Source: Verrucomicrobiales bacterium (GTDB lineage Bacteria > Verrucomicrobiota > Verrucomicrobiia > Limisphaerales > UBA11320). Taken from it: DNA of 55,944 bases. Made by a program: the position numbers and the translations under genes. Location: assembly GCA_016793885.1 (NCBI GenBank), contig JAEUHE010000154.1:1-55944 (forward strand), in the 5' to 3' direction. A model generated the notes under the pieces. The model had not been told where the DNA came from. It searched no databases and saw only the letters and a list, made by a program, of their open reading frames with translations. Below are positions 25,838 to 34,225 of the stretch, in pieces (position 1 is the first letter of the stretch; the number at the start of each line of letters is the position of its first letter).

Positions 25838-27178
25838 TCAGGCCGCAATCTGGTATTGCTTGAGTTTGTTGTAGAGGGTTTGCCGACCGATTCCAAGAAT
25901 CTTGGCGGTCTTGAATTTGTTCCCGCCGGTCTGTTCAAGAACCTCAATGATCTTGGCGCGTTCGGTCCTCTCCATCAGTGTCAAACCCGGAATGGGGGCG
26001 TCCTCGGCCTGGCTGTATTGCGGAAGATTCAGATGTTCGGTGTCGATCTGGGGCTGGTCGCAGATCAGAACGGCCCGATAAATCTCGTTGACCAGCTGAC
26101 GGATGTTCCCCGGCCAATCGAACTGCATCAACCGCTCCTCGGCCGCGGGGGTGAATCCCATCGGCGGCCGATTCTCCTGCGTGGCGAACCGCTTCAAGAA
26201 GGACATCGCCAGAGGCATGATGTCCTCGCGTCGTTCACGCAGAGGGGGAAGGTGAACAGAAACCACACCGATGCGATAATACAGATCTTCGCGCAGCTTC
26301 CCGGATCGGATCGCCTCCTCAATCTTGCGATTGGTGGCGGCAATGATCCGGCAGTTGACCGGGAAGTCCGTAGAATCGCCAACGGGCCTGATTTTTTTGT
26401 CCTGCAAAACTCTCAGCAACTTGCTCTGGGTCTCGATGGGCATCTCCGCCAATTCATCAAGCAGCAAGGTGCCGCCGTTAGCCTCCCGAAACAGCCCGGC
26501 CTTGTCGGCCTTGGCGTCGGTGAAAGCACCCTTCTTGTGTCCGAACAGCTCGCTCTCGATCAGCTCCTTGGGCAAGGCCGCGCAGTTGATCTTCACGCAT
26601 TGACCCTTGCGACCGCTGAGGGCGTGGACGAGATCGGCGATGACCTCCTTGCCTGAGCCACTCTCACCCGTAATCAGGATGGCCGCATCGCTGGGAGCGA
26701 CTCGCTCCAGCAAGGTCAGCACTTTCTTCATCGAAGGAGAGTTGAAGACCGGCACAGCACCCCCACTGAGGGCGGTGACCGTCGCTCTCAGGGCACGGGT
26801 CTCCTCGTGAAGACTCTTCCGCTCGAGAGCTTTTGCGATCAGATTGAGCAAACCCTTGGGGTCGATCGGCTTTTGTTGAAAGTGAAATGCGCCCCGCTTG
26901 ATCGCTTCAACCGCCGCCTCGAACGAGGCGTGACCGGTCAGAACAATCACCTCGGCCGAAGGCCATTGGCGCTTGATGAGAGGCAGGAGATCGAGACCGT
27001 CCGCATCGGGAAGCTTGAGATCAAGCAGCACGGCATCCGGGGGAGGACCGCCAAAAGCGGTCTGGAGCGCAGCTGAATCGCCAACCTCGATGGTCTCGTA
27101 ACCGCCGGTCTCTAGCATCATCCTGATGACATCCCGGAGCGGTTCCTGGTCGTCCACTACCAAAACTCGATACTTCAT
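25838..27178 (-). CDS. NtrC-family sigma-54-dependent response regulator
   Basis: A 446-residue activator. The receiver (1-120) has acidic pocket D9/D10, phosphoacceptor D53, T81 and K103. The AAA+ domain (about 145-370) has Walker A GESGSGKE (171-178), Walker B GGTLLLDEL (235-243) and the sigma-54-contact loop as GAFTDA (217-222) instead of GAFTGA. The C-terminal Fis-type helix-turn-helix (about 395-446, ending GRQTLYNKLKQYQIAA) is intact. ATG 27178 was chosen; the open frame continues upstream into the preceding gene. No sensor kinase is adjacent. It lies four bases after the glutamine-amidotransferase-like gene and is almost certainly co-transcribed with it. Confidence 0.88.
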   Translation of the reverse strand: MKYRVLVVDDQEPLRDVIRMMLETGGYETIEVGDSAALQTAFGGPPPDAVLLDLKLPDADGLDLLPLIKRQWPSAEVIVLTGHASFEAAVEAIKRGAFHFQQKPIDPKGLLNLIAKALERKSLHEETRALRATVTALSGGAVPVFNSPSMKKVLTLLERVAPSDAAILITGESGSGKEVIADLVHALSGRKGQCVKINCAALPKELIESELFGHKKGAFTDAKADKAGLFREANGGTLLLDELAEMPIETQSKLLRVLQDKKIRPVGDSTDFPVNCRIIAATNRKIEEAIRSGKLREDLYYRIGVVSVHLPPLRERREDIMPLAMSFLKRFATQENRPPMGFTPAAEERLMQFDWPGNIRQLVNEIYRAVLICDQPQIDTEHLNLPQYSQAEDAPIPGLTLMERTERAKIIEVLEQTGGNKFKTAKILGIGRQTLYNKLKQYQIAA

Positions 27179-27182
27179 ACTT

Positions 27183-27950
27183 CTATTGCCGATTCCTGCG
27201 GCAAGCCGCGGTGAAACTCCGGAATAATTCCAGATGTTCCCGATATCGCGCCCAGAGGCGTTCCGGATGGAACTGAACGGCCAGCAGGTATGGCAACACG
27301 TCCATGTGAGCTGATCCCAACTCCATTCCCTCAACGATACCATCTCTACTAACGGCAGATGGCTGTAAAACTTTAGCCAGCCTGCCCACCGCTTGGTGGT
27401 GAGTACTATTCACGCCCATTTTCAAACATCCCACAGCCGACGCAAACAGAGACCCAGGAGAGATGTCCACCTCATGAACAAGGCTCTCTTTGGCGTCGAT
27501 CCGGCGGTGATTAATAATAGGCGATGGCACCTCAGAAGGTATATCGGCAATCAAGGTGCCCCCTAAAGCCACATTCAGGATTTGCATGCCTCGACAAATG
27601 GCCATCAAGGGGATACGCCGACGAAAAGTCTCTTGGATGACGAGCAGTTCGAAGGCATCACGTTCCGGTCCGTCGAAGGACATGGTCGCTCGGAGCTTCT
27701 GGGATATCCTGGGGGCATAGAGCGCAGGATCTACATCGTCACCTCCTGTCAGTAAAATACCGTCGGCCAAGCCTACCACCTCTCGGACATAGGTTTCATC
27801 CACCAGACAGCTGAGAATGAGGGGAATCCCATCGGCGGCGCGGATGGCGGCGGCGTAGGACTCCGACAGGCTGCTCTGCAAACCACCGGATCCCGGGGAT
27901 GCTTTACCCGTTTGCGGAGCCACAAGAATAAGAGGAGGTCGAGGTGTCAT
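27183..27950 (-). CDS. Gamma-glutamyl-gamma-aminobutyrate hydrolase-like class-I glutamine amidotransferase (peptidase C26)
   Basis: A 255-residue enzyme with the class-I glutamine-amidotransferase catalytic triad: C119 in AICRGMQ, H228 and E230 in VQFHPE. The LTGGDDVDPALY motif (67-78) and HHQAVG (184-189) place it in the PuuD/peptidase C26 group, which hydrolyses gamma-glutamyl amides such as gamma-glutamyl-GABA. The rest of the putrescine (Puu) pathway is absent from the window, so the physiological substrate is open. It lies 19 bases after the PVC cytochrome gene and four before the NtrC-type regulator, forming a tight three-gene minus-strand operon. Confidence 0.82.
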   Translation of the reverse strand: MTPRPPLILVAPQTGKASPGSGGLQSSLSESYAAAIRAADGIPLILSCLVDETYVREVVGLADGILLTGGDDVDPALYAPRISQKLRATMSFDGPERDAFELLVIQETFRRRIPLMAICRGMQILNVALGGTLIADIPSEVPSPIINHRRIDAKESLVHEVDISPGSLFASAVGCLKMGVNSTHHQAVGRLAKVLQPSAVSRDGIVEGMELGSAHMDVLPYLLAVQFHPERLWARYREHLELFRSFTAACRRNRQ

Positions 27951-27969
27951 AGAACAGATGGGCAGGCTT

Positions 27970-30900
27970 CTAGGGGAGAGGGACCTGAGCGGGAGCCATT
28001 AGGTATCGAATGAGGTCCCGCAACTGGGTGTCGTCGAGCCCATCGATCAAACCCTCGGGCATCATGGAGAGAGCCGAAGGCTTCACCGACTCGATCTCGG
28101 TCCTCTCCAAAACCAACGACTCACTGGCACTTTGCACCGGGACAGTCTTTTCGCCGCCCTGCCCCACCAAACCATTCAAAACCCGGCCATCTTTGAGCGT
28201 GACCACGGACACCCGGTAATTGTCGGCGACCACCCCGCTCGGGTCCAGCAGGTTGTCGAGGAGGTAATCCAGGTTGCGACGATCCGAGCCGGTCAACTCA
28301 GGCCCCACCTGACCGCCTTCACCAAAGAGCTTGTGACACGTGGCGCAGGCCTGTTGAAAGAGCTTCCGTCCGCGTGAGGCATCGGCCTGATTCACCGCTT
28401 CCACGGGCAAGCGGGCTTTGAACTCCGCCAGGCGCTGCTGCTTCTCCGCAGACAAGGAACGGGACAAAGGCCAAAACTCGTCGACTCGCCGACTGATATG
28501 CGGCACTTCCAAACTTCGCAGCTGGCGTACTTGGACTACCCCCACCTCATCGCGCGAGATCGTTCCCTTCCCTACCGCATCTAGAAGTGCGATGGCGAAC
28601 GCTGGACGTGAAGCCAGCGCTTGAATGGCTTCGGTCTTGGCAGCCGCCGATCTCAAAGATCGATAGTGCTTCAGCAGCAACTCGGGGGTCTCGGCACTTC
28701 CGAGTGCAGCCAGGGCTTGAATGCCATCCGAGGCCATCTCGAGTTCGGCGAGCAAGGGCTGGATCAGGGAAACCAGGTTATCCGCCCGGCTTTGAACCAA
28801 GGCCCGCAGCGCTTGCCGCCGGGAAGCGAGGTCCGCGGATCCGTCGCCAACGCGTTGGCGCAGTTCGTCCATGGCCCGCCCGTCGCCAAAAACCACCGAA
28901 AGCTCTCGGGTCAGCCCACGGACCTCCTCCGATGAACTGGCCGAAAGCCGAGGCGCGAGGACCGTCCAGGCGGAGGGCGCCTGGGCTTTTCGCCACCCGC
29001 GCAACGCATCCACCATCCCACCCAACATCGCGGTCTGGTGAGCCACCTCTGAATTCTTTGCCAACCCCGAAATGAACCGGTCCATGAGAGCCAAGTTTTG
29101 ATCCCAGTCCTCCGCGAGCTGCCGGGTAACGAACCGTCGGATCTTGGGAAGCCCGCAACGCTCCGCCAGGTCTGCGGCTCGGGCTTGGTGAAGAGCGACA
29201 GCGGGCTGGATGGCGTACCAGACCAACAGGGGATACGTGGGATCGTTAGCGAATTCGGATCGAGACGACAGCACTTCGGCCAGCTCCCACCGATTCGCCG
29301 GAGGCGCCTTTTGCAGCGTCCCAGCCAAGAACGCCAGGACCAAACCGGAAGCCTCGGTTCGGGCGAGGTCTACGAACTGGGCCATCACCTCAGGCGAATG
29401 TGGCTGGCTGTCCACCAACAGTTGTATGGCCCAAACGCGCAGCTGCTCGTGCGGGTCGCGAAGATGGGATAGTAACCAGGAAGTCTCCACGCCACCGGTG
29501 ACATGGAGGCACCACCAAGCGCGAAGTTTACGACTCACCTCCGGTTGGGCGTCGAAAAGCTCGCGCAGTTGAGCACGGGCTTGTGACATGTCGGCTCCGG
29601 CCAAGAAGCGTTCCTGCAATAGCAAGCGGGCCTGACGCACAAACCAATCGTTGGGATGGAGCTGAAGCTGCACCAACTCTACATGGGAAAGCTGCCGCAA
29701 ATCGCGCGGGCCCGCGATCTTCGGAGCCCCATAGGTCAGTTTAAACACCCGACCTGAAGTTCGATGAATTCCCTCGTGATCGTGGCATTCACCGATATCA
29801 GACCAGTCTGCCACGAAAACACCGCCATCGGGTCCGTAAACCAGATCGATGCCCCGAAACCAAGGATCCGAGGAGTGCATCAGGTCCGGAGCATGCTTCC
29901 CCACATAGCCAGCACCACGTCGCTCAATCCGATCTTGGTTGAGTCGCTTACCATGGTAATTCACCGCGAAAACTGAGTTTCGGTAAGACGCCGGCCAGTT
30001 GTCCCCCAGGTAGATCATCAGCCCGGAGTGCGCATGTCCACCCCCGGCCTGAGAGGTGGTGGGGGTCACGCCCAACTTGCGAATGTCGTGCCAGATTTCC
30101 CGGGTGTCCCAATGAAAATGGTCAGCGGTCTGATCGATGAGTTCATAGAGGTGGCGGTTTTCATGTTCACCGAACATCCGCTTGTAATACGCGCCGGGAA
30201 CCACATGCCACAAATGTCCGATCACGGTGTTGATGAAAAACAACTGCCCGAATTCGTCCCAATCGTGCCCCCAAGGATTCGTAGTGCCGCGGGCGACGAC
30301 CTCCACCCGACGCGAGGCAGGATGATAGCGCCAGATCCCCACGTTCACCGACACCCGGTCTGCCTTCGCCGTACCCGGCGCGCCGACTTCGCTGGTGCCC
30401 AGAATGCCCTGTCGGCCGTAAAGCCACCCATCCGGTCCCCACTTAAGCCCGTTGGCGATCGTGTGGCGGATAACACCGTCGCTCCAACCATCCAGCAAGA
30501 CTTGAGGTTCCGCATCCGGCACATCATCCGCATTGCGATCGGGCAGAAAGAGCAGCTGGGGTGGGCAGAGCGCATAGACGCCCCCGAGTCCGACGGCGAT
30601 GCTGGTAAGTTTGCGACCCTGGTCCCAAAAAACGGTGCGCTGGTCAAAACGGCCATCATCGTCGGAGTCCTCTAAAATCAGAATGCGATCTCGCAAGGTG
30701 GGATGGAAGTTCACCGCATTTTCTGAGTAGGTATAATTCTCGACCACCCACAGCCGGCCGCGAGCATCCGTCGTGATCGACATAGGCTGCTGCACATCAG
30801 GTTCACCGGCGAAGAGACTGACGCGAAAGCCCTCAGGAACCTGGATCCGGCTCAAGGCCTCTTTTGGCGTCAGCAGCGGAATGGTCTCTTCCTGAGTATT

Positions 30901-31032
30901 AAACACCTTAGGGAAGTCAGATTCCGCTGCCAGGCTTGTGGTGCGGGGAAGGTGTGCAGCGAGGCCAGCGACAACGAGTCCTAAGCCCAGGCGAAGACCA
31001 GGGGAGAGAATGGCGTGGGAAAAGAAGTTCAT
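27970..31032 (-). CDS. PVC-type membrane-bound dehydrogenase/cytochrome c protein
   Basis: A secreted protein of 1020 residues, second of its type in the window. After a signal peptide (hydrophobic about 9-31, ending TSLAAES) there is a beta-propeller (VPEGFRVSLFAGEP, GRLWVVENYTYSE, DLVYGPDGGVFVADWSD), HEAT-like repeats (about 430-800) and a heme-binding domain with CATCH at 896-900, followed by GGQVGPELTGSDRRN and LDPSGVVADNYRV. Two His-rich loops in the propeller (GHDWDE; GGGHAHSG) may bind metal. ATG 31032 is chosen for the signal peptide; the frame is open 75 bases further upstream. It heads the operon with the PuuD-like hydrolase and the NtrC-type regulator, implying regulated periplasmic oxidation of a substrate. 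Confidence 0.85.
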   Translation of the reverse strand: MNFFSHAILSPGLRLGLGLVVAGLAAHLPRTTSLAAESDFPKVFNTQEETIPLLTPKEALSRIQVPEGFRVSLFAGEPDVQQPMSITTDARGRLWVVENYTYSENAVNFHPTLRDRILILEDSDDDGRFDQRTVFWDQGRKLTSIAVGLGGVYALCPPQLLFLPDRNADDVPDAEPQVLLDGWSDGVIRHTIANGLKWGPDGWLYGRQGILGTSEVGAPGTAKADRVSVNVGIWRYHPASRRVEVVARGTTNPWGHDWDEFGQLFFINTVIGHLWHVVPGAYYKRMFGEHENRHLYELIDQTADHFHWDTREIWHDIRKLGVTPTTSQAGGGHAHSGLMIYLGDNWPASYRNSVFAVNYHGKRLNQDRIERRGAGYVGKHAPDLMHSSDPWFRGIDLVYGPDGGVFVADWSDIGECHDHEGIHRTSGRVFKLTYGAPKIAGPRDLRQLSHVELVQLQLHPNDWFVRQARLLLQERFLAGADMSQARAQLRELFDAQPEVSRKLRAWWCLHVTGGVETSWLLSHLRDPHEQLRVWAIQLLVDSQPHSPEVMAQFVDLARTEASGLVLAFLAGTLQKAPPANRWELAEVLSSRSEFANDPTYPLLVWYAIQPAVALHQARAADLAERCGLPKIRRFVTRQLAEDWDQNLALMDRFISGLAKNSEVAHQTAMLGGMVDALRGWRKAQAPSAWTVLAPRLSASSSEEVRGLTRELSVVFGDGRAMDELRQRVGDGSADLASRRQALRALVQSRADNLVSLIQPLLAELEMASDGIQALAALGSAETPELLLKHYRSLRSAAAKTEAIQALASRPAFAIALLDAVGKGTISRDEVGVVQVRQLRSLEVPHISRRVDEFWPLSRSLSAEKQQRLAEFKARLPVEAVNQADASRGRKLFQQACATCHKLFGEGGQVGPELTGSDRRNLDYLLDNLLDPSGVVADNYRVSVVTLKDGRVLNGLVGQGGEKTVPVQSASESLVLERTEIESVKPSALSMMPEGLIDGLDDTQLRDLIRYLMAPAQVPLP

Positions 31033-31129
31033 GAGCGTTAAAGTAACCGAAGGGCATAGCACTTCGCCCCGGCACAGTCCATATCCGGTTTGCGGGGTAA
31101 TACGCATGGCGCGTTTAGCGGGCCATCCC

Positions 31130-31262
31130 TGAGTTATGAGTGGGAGTGAGTTATAGTTATGAGTTGCCGAAGCGGAATCGTCCGGAGACGGACGACGCTA
31201 CAAGTTAATTAACACCGTCAGGATTAGCCTCAGGCAACTGGTCACTCATCACTCGTCACTCA
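31130..31262. repeat. Intergenic ACTCAT/GAGTTATGAG repeat region
   Basis: Between the divergent PVC cytochrome and ppnP genes there are repeated GAGTTATGAG-type units at 31131-31164 and, in the opposite sense, several copies of CACTCAT near 31243-31262, so the segment can fold back on itself. This looks like a simple-sequence-derived repeat; it also must hold the two divergent promoters. No gene is seen in the 280-base gap. Confidence 0.35.
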
Positions 31263-31314
31263 TTTGCCCCCCTGCGGCTTGACACCAGCCAGCCGCATCG
31301 CGAACATCATCAAC

Positions 31315-31644
31315 ATGGCATCTGTTCCTACTGAATTTCGCGGCGTCACGGCAGTGACGAAGGCTAATGTGTACTTCGATGGCAAGGTCGTCAGCCACAC
31401 AGTGCTATTCGCTGATCAAAGCAAAAAGACCCTGGGGCTGATCTATCCGGGTAAATTCCATTTCGGAACCGACAAGGCTGAACGGATGGAAATTGTGGCC
31501 GGCGAGTGCATCGTTAAACTGGACGGGCAGACCAGCCAAACCAGCTACAGCGCGGGGCAGTTCTTCGATGTCCCCGCCAAGTCAGGATTCGACATCGAGG
31601 TGAAATCCGGCATCTGCGAATACATCTGCTCGTTCCTAGGCTAA
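31315..31644 (+). CDS. ppnP: Pyrimidine/purine nucleoside phosphorylase
   Basis: A 109-residue cupin of the PpnP (formerly YaiE, DUF1255) family, which splits nucleosides with phosphate into base and ribose 1-phosphate. The typical run ANVYFDGKVVSHTV near residue 18, then KKTLGLIYPGKFHFGTDKAE and the ending FDIEVKSGICEYICSF are all present, and the length (about 93-105) fits. ATG 31315 (MASVPTEF) is chosen over upstream in-frame starts because the family begins there. It appears to be a single-gene unit, convergent with the PQQ-propeller gene. Confidence 0.88.
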   Translation: MASVPTEFRGVTAVTKANVYFDGKVVSHTVLFADQSKKTLGLIYPGKFHFGTDKAERMEIVAGECIVKLDGQTSQTSYSAGQFFDVPAKSGFDIEVKSGICEYICSFLG

Positions 31645-31653
31645 CGCTGCCTA

Positions 31654-31789
31654 ATTTTGGATTTTAGATTTTAGATTTTGGATTGGAACGGTGAAACGGT
31701 GACAGAGTTGGCGGTGGGGTCAGTTACCAGCTGTCACCGAGCAATAGGTCGTTGGTAATCCAAAATCAAAAATCCAAAATCTAAAATCC
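31654..31789. repeat. AT-rich inverted repeat built of GATTTT units between convergent genes
   Basis: The left arm (31654-31684) is made of TTTTGGATTTTAGATTTTAG-type units and the right arm (31757-31789) of the complementary AATCCAAAATC units, enclosing about 70 bases of normal composition. The arms would form a long hairpin; the right arm includes the stop codon of the PQQ-propeller gene. Its position suggests a transcription end point; its low-complexity units suggest a dispersed repeat family. Confidence 0.6.
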
Positions 31790-33079
31790 CTTCACCGGCT
31801 GGGGTTCTTTCTCTTCGACCCGGTAGAGGTGCTGGGCACTGCGCAGGAAAAGAGAGCGCCCATAAGCAGCGGGCGATGCGCGCATCCCGGGTGCCAGCTG
31901 ATTCTGTCCTAGTACCTTGAATTTTCGTCCGATCTCCACGACCGTGCCTGTACCTTCCTCGTTAAAAACGTAGAGTTTGCCTCCACCCGCGATAGGCGAG
32001 GCCGAATAGGTGCCCGGCAACTGTTCACGCCACACCAGGTTCCCGAGTTTAGCCTCCACGCAACTGAGTAGTCCGGTATCCTCGAGGAGGAAGAGCAGAT
32101 TCCCGACCATGAGAGGCGAAGCGTGGTGAGGAACGTTTTTTCGTTGTTTCCAAGCGAGATGGGTTTCGGTCACCACATTCGATCCGCCGGTTCGGATTGC
32201 CCAAAACTCGCCTCGCCCACCCCCAGTGGCCGTGAACACCAGACCAGATCCCGCGATGGGCCGGGTCCATCCTCCATAACCTCCGGGATCCTCAACTCGC
32301 CAGAGCTCGTGACCCGTCGCGGTATCGTAGGAGTAAAAGGCCTGGGCTCCTAAGCTCATCAAGGAGAACTGCGTTCCACTTAAGACGACCAGGGGGGTGG
32401 AATAGGCCAGTTTGAAATCGTTGGAACCGTTCGGTCGCCCTTCGGCCGTACCGGCCTGATACGCCACCGAGCGCGTCGTTTGCCAGAGGGTTTTCCCGGT
32501 TTTCCGGTCGAGAGCCACCACGAACTGTCGATCCGATCCGTCAAACTGCAGGAAGAGTCGATCCAGGAACAAGACGGGCGAGGAGAAGCTTCCGCGGGGC
32601 TGCTGGCAGGTGAGATCCGTGCGCTGCCAGATCACCGCGCCGGTCGTGACATCCAGGCAGGCGACCCCGCTAGACCCGAAGGAGGCATAAAGATGCCCCT
32701 CCTCGAGAGCGGGGGTGGCCGCAGCAAATGCTGCGGGCGTCTCGCCGGCCTCGCTCTTGGGCAAGGGAAACAGCTCCTTCTGCAAGCGGATCTTTCCGGT
32801 AAGCCGGTCGAAGCAGACCACCGTCAACTGCTGATGGGTCGGTGAAGCCGCTGTGAGCCAAACTTGGTTACTGGAGACCACCGGCGACGACCAGCCGAGC
32901 CCGGGCACTTCCACCTTCCACACAACGTTAGAGGTTTCGCTCCATGCCAGGGGAAGCCGCCTAGACAAAGTCAGCCCGTTTCCCAAAGGTCCTCGAAACT
33001 GGGACCAGTTCTCCTGCCCCATCATCGCGAGCACCGAGCAGGACCACACCACGGCGATTAGCTGAGGGAGTCGGTTCAC
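31781..33079 (-). CDS. Secreted PQQ-type beta-propeller protein (BamB-like repeats)
   Basis: A protein of about 432 residues made of outer-membrane-assembly/PQQ-dehydrogenase-type blades: ENWSQFRGPLGNG opens the domain and repeats such as VACLDVTTGAVIWQRTDL, VALDRKTGKTLWQTTR and YDTATGHELWRVEDPGGYGG recur. There is no PQQ-binding or catalytic residue set, so it is better viewed as a scaffold or binding propeller than an enzyme. GTG 33079 is used since it gives a signal peptide (LPQLIAVVWSCSVLAMMGQ); the frame is open upstream to 33319 but that would overlap the divergent queE start. Confidence 0.72.
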   Translation of the reverse strand: MNRLPQLIAVVWSCSVLAMMGQENWSQFRGPLGNGLTLSRRLPLAWSETSNVVWKVEVPGLGWSSPVVSSNQVWLTAASPTHQQLTVVCFDRLTGKIRLQKELFPLPKSEAGETPAAFAAATPALEEGHLYASFGSSGVACLDVTTGAVIWQRTDLTCQQPRGSFSSPVLFLDRLFLQFDGSDRQFVVALDRKTGKTLWQTTRSVAYQAGTAEGRPNGSNDFKLAYSTPLVVLSGTQFSLMSLGAQAFYSYDTATGHELWRVEDPGGYGGWTRPIAGSGLVFTATGGGRGEFWAIRTGGSNVVTETHLAWKQRKNVPHHASPLMVGNLLFLLEDTGLLSCVEAKLGNLVWREQLPGTYSASPIAGGGKLYVFNEEGTGTVVEIGRKFKVLGQNQLAPGMRASPAAYGRSLFLRSAQHLYRVEEKEPQPVKGF

Positions 33080-33215
33080 GAGGGGGAGGCTAGCCGAGAT
33101 CTCGTCCCAGGGCAACCGCTGTGAGTTCGGTGGCTTCGGAATTGGAGTTCCACCATGGACCGCGGTGGCACGAAAGGAGTTTGGCGGATGCGATGTCTCC
33201 AGATAAGCTTCGTGC

Positions 33216-33953
33216 ATGGGTTCCGAATCATTGGTGGTCAACGAAGTGTATATAAGCCTGCAGGGGGAAAGCACCTTTGCCGGCGTGCCGTGTGTGTTCG
33301 TCCGCCTGACAGCGTGCAATCTCCGGTGCTCCTATTGCGATACCGCCTATGCCTTCACGGAGGGTAAACGACAGCCGCTGGAGTCCATTCTCCGTCGGAT
33401 CGATGAACTCGCCGCCCCTTACGCCCGCACCGCCGGAAGTCAGAAGCTGCCCTTGGTCGAACTAACCGGAGGCGAGCCCCTCCTGCAACCCGCCAGCCTG
33501 GATCTCATGCGGCTCCTTTGCGACCGGGGCTTTACCGTACTTCTGGAGACCAGTGGAGCCCACGACATTGGAAAAGTGGACCCCCGAGTTCACCGCATCA
33601 TGGATCTCAAATGCCCCAGCAGCGGAGAAGTGGATCGAAATCGCTGGGCCAACATCGAGCTGCTCCAGCCGACCGACGAGGTCAAGTTCGTGATTGGCAC
33701 CCACGAGGATTACGAATGGGCCAAAGCCGCGATCACCCAGCACACCCTGCACGAACGCTGCCCACTGCTCTTTTCCTGGGTTTATCCCTTGCGCCCGGAA
33801 CAACAGGAGGCCTCCCTCAAGCGGGTGCCGCAAGGCCAAACACCCATTGGACGCAAAGAACTGGTCGAGCAGATCATCGCGGACGCCTTGCCGGTCCGGT
33901 TCCAGCTACAAATGCACAAGATTGTGTGGGCGCCAGACCAGCGGGGAGTGTGA
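33216..33953 (+). CDS. queE: 7-carboxy-7-deazaguanine synthase (QueE)
   Basis: A 245-residue radical-SAM enzyme making 7-carboxy-7-deazaguanine from 6-carboxytetrahydropterin in queuosine/preQ0 synthesis. The cluster motif C34-x3-C38-x2-C41 (TACNLRCSYCDT), the substrate-loop ISLQGEST (13-20) and LTGGEPLLQ are diagnostic. The stretch LKCPSSGEVDRNRW and the C-terminal MHKIVW also fit. The length is in the normal 200-250 range. No other queuosine genes (queC, queD, queF) are in the window. It is divergent from the propeller gene and its stop is followed by the first of two large inverted-repeat elements. Confidence 0.9.
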   Translation: MGSESLVVNEVYISLQGESTFAGVPCVFVRLTACNLRCSYCDTAYAFTEGKRQPLESILRRIDELAAPYARTAGSQKLPLVELTGGEPLLQPASLDLMRLLCDRGFTVLLETSGAHDIGKVDPRVHRIMDLKCPSSGEVDRNRWANIELLQPTDEVKFVIGTHEDYEWAKAAITQHTLHERCPLLFSWVYPLRPEQQEASLKRVPQGQTPIGRKELVEQIIADALPVRFQLQMHKIVWAPDQRGV

Positions 33954-34007
33954 GTTTTTTCCAGGCGAGGGCATTACGATTCAAAGGTCCGACGAGACAA
34001 TCGTCCT

Positions 34008-34160
34008 CTTGTACGGAGTTCCGCCTTTAGGCGGTCCCCTGGGGATTGGTGACCATTGGACGGCCATATTCTACAATAGTGGCCCAACTCGCTCGCCTTT
34101 CCGCCTGAAGGCGGAACTCCATACAAGGAACCAAGCCTCGCGCGGAAATAATCACACCCC
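34008..34160. repeat. Inverted-repeat element, copy 1 (upstream of giant CotH gene)
   Basis: A 106-bp core is bounded by 20-bp arms, GGAGTTCCGCCTTTAGGCGG at 34015-34034 and its near-perfect reverse complement (19 of 20) at 34101-34120, with a 66-base centre. The arm match extends outward to 34008 and 34127 with one further mismatch. Each arm is itself a hairpin (CCGCCTTTAGGCGG). A tail CGGAAATAATCACACCCC follows at 34143-34160. The same arrangement, same orientation and same 66-base spacing, is found at 40178-40283, on the other side of the 1945-residue gene. Confidence 0.75.
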
Positions 34161-34225
34161 ATTCGCTCGCCAGAGCCCTCTTTTCGTTGCTGCGCAACGC
34201 CCGCAGTGATACAAAGATCAAACTC

